Shown in pieces: positions 60,640 to 64,000 of a stretch of DNA of 64,000 nucleotides (position 1 is its first letter; each line of letters opens with the position of its first letter). The position numbers and the translations under genes are program-made. The stretch is from positions 85,794,065-85,858,064 of the forward strand of contig CM063501.1 in assembly GCA_032207245.1 (NCBI GenBank), in the 5' to 3' direction. The notes under the pieces are model-generated. The model was given only the letters and a program-made list of their open reading frames with translations, did no database searches and was not told the origin of the DNA. Source of the DNA: Pardosa pseudoannulata. Its lineage: Eukaryota; Arthropoda; Arachnida; Araneae; Lycosidae.

Positions 60640-61400
60640 GCAGCCACCCTTCTAAACGGCCACTTTTTCATGGCACGGATTTTTTGACTCGTAGACCTAA
60701 TGGTAAAAAAAACCTGTATCAGCAGCCACCCGACCCCCTCCAAACGGCCACCAAGTGGGATTGCCCTTTTAATTTTTCGGGAAATTCTACTCACTCCATG
60801 CTTTTATTTTGAGCGAAAAAACTCAAGGTCAGATTTATGGTCGGATATAAGACAAAGGAATAACTTGAGAAGTCCATTCCCATGGTCTCCCCCCTTTTCT
60901 AAGAAAGATTAAACTGTTATCTCTTTTGTATTCATACCCTTCAGATAGGGAATCCCTATTGCACCACCCATAGAAACTGAGGGAGGAACTGGACAATGAA
61001 GTGTTGAAGGTGTCCTAGAGCCTCTGTTTGGAATTCCAATCGGTAAAGTTAAGGAAGAAGTGTACCTTTGTCAGCAAAAATGTCATTCACACCAGTTTCA
61101 TTTCATTAGTTGGTCAGTGATCTGAGTTGCAACGATGTCGAAATGCGTTTTTCTGAATCTCGAGCAGAACATTGAAGTTCTGCATGAATATGAGAATGTC
61201 AAATCGGCAAGAAAGTTAGCTGAAAAATGTAAATGCGAAAATTTTCCTTTTCTGTTGAATCTGGTAGTAAACAACACTCATTTCATATCAGCGCATGTGC
61301 AGGAATTCTTTCTCAGAAAAAAAAAAACAAGCGTTATAGATCTCACTGTAGAATAGCAACCATTTGAATCTGGTTATGGAAAATATTTTTTTTCCAGTAC
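60640..61400 (+). mobile_element. Tigger element E remnant in TDRD7-like intron 3
   Basis: Two repeats of 'cagccaccc..' with 'aaacggccac' occur at 60641 and 60723, resembling Tigger ends of the CCTCTAAACGGCCACC kind. They are followed by a transposase N-terminal frame at 61135. The right TIR was not identified. Confidence 0.55.
61135..61356 (+). pseudogene. Tigger transposase N-terminal HTH (element E)
   Basis: It starts at Met-Ser-Lys and reads 'LNLEQNIEVLHEYENVKSAR' then 'KLAEKCKCE'. This is the first CENP-B/pogo helix-turn-helix of the TIGD-like type (LTLEQKIEVL..GKSxRKLAEKFxC). It then drifts and stops, with no catalytic domain. It differs in sequence from elements A-D. Confidence 0.7.
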
Positions 61401-63095
61401 CTATTTGTGTCTTCTCTTAATTTTTAAAAATCTCACTGTTTTGGGAAAAGTGCAAGAAATTCTCACCCGTTCTTTCTTTTTTCTTAACATGAGAACCTTG
61501 TATGTGAACTCTAAACTCCTTGGCACTATAACTGGTGTGGGGCCATGGCTTACAGTGCTCCATTTTAGATATGAAGAGCCTGGTGTGCGAAGCATATGTC
61601 CTGGTTAGGTGGTCAACCTTACGCAGAGACCCAGCAGTTCCCAAGCATGCTTAGTTTTCAGTTTGTTTACCCACTGAAAGGATGAGAGCCTGAGTCAATC
61701 ATGCCCAGCCCTAGGATACCTTATTTGTGAACTAACTGAATTTAAATTTATTTATAAAAAACCCTGTAAACAATGTATATCATTTATTAAACTTTTGTTT
61801 ACTGTATAGATTTTTCATGACCGTATAGATGGAAAAGAGATGTCATAATTTTTTTTAAGCCTAGCGTTATTAATAAATATGTATTTAAACACAGTCTCCA
61901 TAAATTAAACTTTTAAATTCTTATTACTTTTAAGAAATAATACATATTTTTTATGTTTTGAAATATCTAAAAATAGCCTGAAAATATAACAAAAAATGTT
62001 TGTATTGGATATTTGTCTCTAGCAGACAAAGGAGCTCTGGATATCTGGTATTCAGCAAAACTATTATCTATATCATCCCTAATATGAATATATCACTATC
62101 ATATGAAGTTTTATATAAAAAATTGAGTAAAATAAAGTCTTGTATGATAAATTACTTTAAAATATTTATAATGGAATTTTCCTATAATCAGTTAATGTGC
62201 TTGAAATATTAAAAATTTTCTTTTCTTAGCAGTTTATATATGTTGATTTTTCTGAGATTTAAGAGATACTTTTTAAATTTTTTTTATGATAAATTATGGT
62301 CTATTAACTATGAGATCAGACATATAGAATAAGGTTGCTTATTCATCCCAGATTATACCATTTAACATCTATATTAGTTAAAATATTGTGTATAAAGCAA
62401 GGCCATTAAAAATTAGTAAATTGTAATTGTTGTTTACTGTGTTAACAACTTTATGTACAGATTGCATTTTATTTTGAAAGAAAAACATCATGATTTTTTC
62501 TTCCAATGGCATTTTTATCAAAATCATCAGCATCAATGGCATTTTTGTCAAAACATCAACATCTTTAAAAATCTTTTCACTGGGTTTTGTCTTTCATGAA
62601 TTTAGTGATCCTTGACATTTGAGTCTCAAATAATTAAAAAAATTAGCTTTGCTTAAAATAGTAGCTTGTGTTGCATATTTCATTATATCTTTTACTGCAG
62701 TATCAATATTCAAATTCAACATAATTTTTTAGGTATTCAAAATCATATTCTGCTTGATCTTTTTACTTTCCTTCTTCATTTTTCTTTTAATTATACAAAA
62801 CATAAATTGGTGCAAATAGCAAACTTAAAACAGCATAATTTGTATTCAGTTGATAATGTGTGAAAAGTGAAGTCATGTGTTACTTACAGATATACAGCAG
62901 CAAGTTCTTGGAGTCATTACTTATCACAAGATTTTGCTTAACCCTTTTGTGGGCCATTTATTTCTCACTCCACATTTCCAAACTTTCAAAACAGAGCTGT
63001 TAATTTTATTCAATCTATTGAACAATTGATGACAGCTCAAAACCGAAGCGGGAATCAGTCTTCCCATCGTTTCAATAACAAGACGAATATATTAT
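61401..63095. other. Gene-free intronic stretch
   Basis: AT-rich apart from a balanced patch at 61530-61720. A repeated 'atcaatggcatttttgtcaa'-type motif occurs at 62505-62560. No exon was recognised. Confidence 0.5.
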
Positions 63096-63940
63096 CAGGG
63101 TTCCCATGGTCATGAAAAATCATTGAAAAGTACTTAAATTTTCTTAAAAGTTTTTGAATTTTCTTTGAGGTCATTGAATTTGAGGTCTGATGCTTGATTT
63201 TTCTTTTTCAAGTCCCTGCAAAATGTTATGCAGCCTCCACACTATGGCCAATTGTTCACCACTTCCTAATGGGGACCTTGAATGATGGTTCACAGGTTGC
63301 ATCCACATGCTGGGCCACTCAATGAGTTGAGCTCGTGGATTCGTCCATTGGGTCTACTGTGCACTTTAGTGGCACATCTGGCTGTCTTTGATCTTTGGAG
63401 AAAAACCACCTCCGAAGCCATTGTTCGTCAAGGTTTTATTGTCTGCTACCATAGACCATGATAAGCCATACCCTCTCCAGACAGTGCGGATGGCCTGCAG
63501 CGGACCATAGTGTAGAGGGGCCCTTAATTCATGTCTGCACTGGAAAATTGAGAAGGATCATTATCGGCAATTGTGGGCGTGTCACATGACTCATCTTTCA
63601 TGCACTGCAAACTGCACTAGCTACTGTCACCAGCTTGATAAAGTATGATTTAAAAAGGGATATAAAAAAATAAAAAGTTTGGAATGCTTTAAAAAACTGT
63701 ATATTTAAACCTGTATTCGTGTGCTTATAGCCCTTCCTTTTTTTACACCATTTCAAAAGCGTGGGTTTTTTTTTCTGGGAAAAGAGTGAACATTATATAG
63801 TTCCACTGTTTTGGGGAGTTATTTTAATTTTTTTCAATTATAAATAGCGTATCAAAGAGGTGCTTGAAAAAAATATCAGGTTTTGGAAAAGTCGTTGAAA
63901 TATCCTTGAAATTTTCAGAAGCAAAAGAGTGGGAACCACG
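63096..63940. mobile_element. GGTTCC-type MITE, carrying MITE M copy 4
   Basis: The left end 'cagggttcccatggtcatg' and right end 'gagtgggaaccacg' form an inverted repeat around 'ggttccca'. The inner repeats 'cattgaaaagt' and 'tgaaatatccttgaa' are typical of this type. It is split by 63232-63522. Confidence 0.65.
63232..63522 (-). mobile_element. MITE family M, copy 4, nested
   Basis: The plus-strand left reads 'cctccacactatggcc' and the right reads 'ggaccatagtgtagagg'. It is close to copies 1-3. It lies within the GGTTCC-type MITE and so inserted after it. Confidence 0.85.
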
Positions 63941-64000
63941 ATTATAATGGTTTTTATGCTTCCCACAGGTGTATTTTGTAAGATCGTGTAGGTGGGAAGT

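Overview
The window reads as a piece of an AT-rich, repeat-laden arthropod nuclear genome, most likely an arachnid such as a spider. Short protein-coding exons have canonical GT/AG boundaries and sit in introns of 3 to 18 kb. The rest is mostly tRNA-derived SINEs, piggyBac- and Tigger-type DNA elements, MITEs and simple repeats. The taxon is an inference from gene content and architecture; no marker gene here fixes it. Nothing prokaryotic, no CRISPR array and no intact mobile-element gene was found.

Two host genes can be supported, both on the + strand. (1) An astacin-family (M12A) zinc metalloprotease is spread over four exons: 5837-5918, 17003-17120, 23926-24110 and 41898-42124. The phases join cleanly. 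All zinc ligands, the catalytic Glu and the four family cysteines are present, and the frame closes at a stop in 42122-42124. The signal peptide and prodomain exon(s) were not found and probably lie upstream. (2) The 5' end of a TDRD7-like gene (LOTUS domain, germ-granule/piRNA pathway) has coding exons 51743-51836, 57626-57731 and 60495-60591, giving 99 residues that cover one extended LOTUS domain. It continues past the window.

Layout: 1-5.8 kb is flank with SINEs, a MITE and a Tigger element interrupted by a piggyBac MITE. 5.9-41.9 kb holds the three astacin introns, which are a dense stack of transposons: two ~0.9 kb repeat copies, a Thr-tRNA-type SINE family, a second tRNA-type SINE family, four Tigger remnants, a piggyBac remnant that keeps the C-terminal zinc-knuckle coding, a Tc1 remnant, a ~200-bp-arm foldback, a short near-perfect hairpin, a long (TA)n, a TIR element with a 255-bp internal tandem duplication, and a solo LTR inside a SINE. 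42.1-51.7 kb is intergenic, with a CpG-richer block, a dead DD37D mariner-like element, a LINE tail and MITEs. 51.7-64 kb is the TDRD7-like gene with large AT-rich introns containing a piggyBac MITE, a Tigger remnant and a nested MITE.

The two genes show no functional link beyond adjacency. The window's main interest is its nested insertions, which give relative ages for several families, and the hairpin structures. Alignments were done by eye, so repeat boundaries without a stated target-site duplication are approximate.
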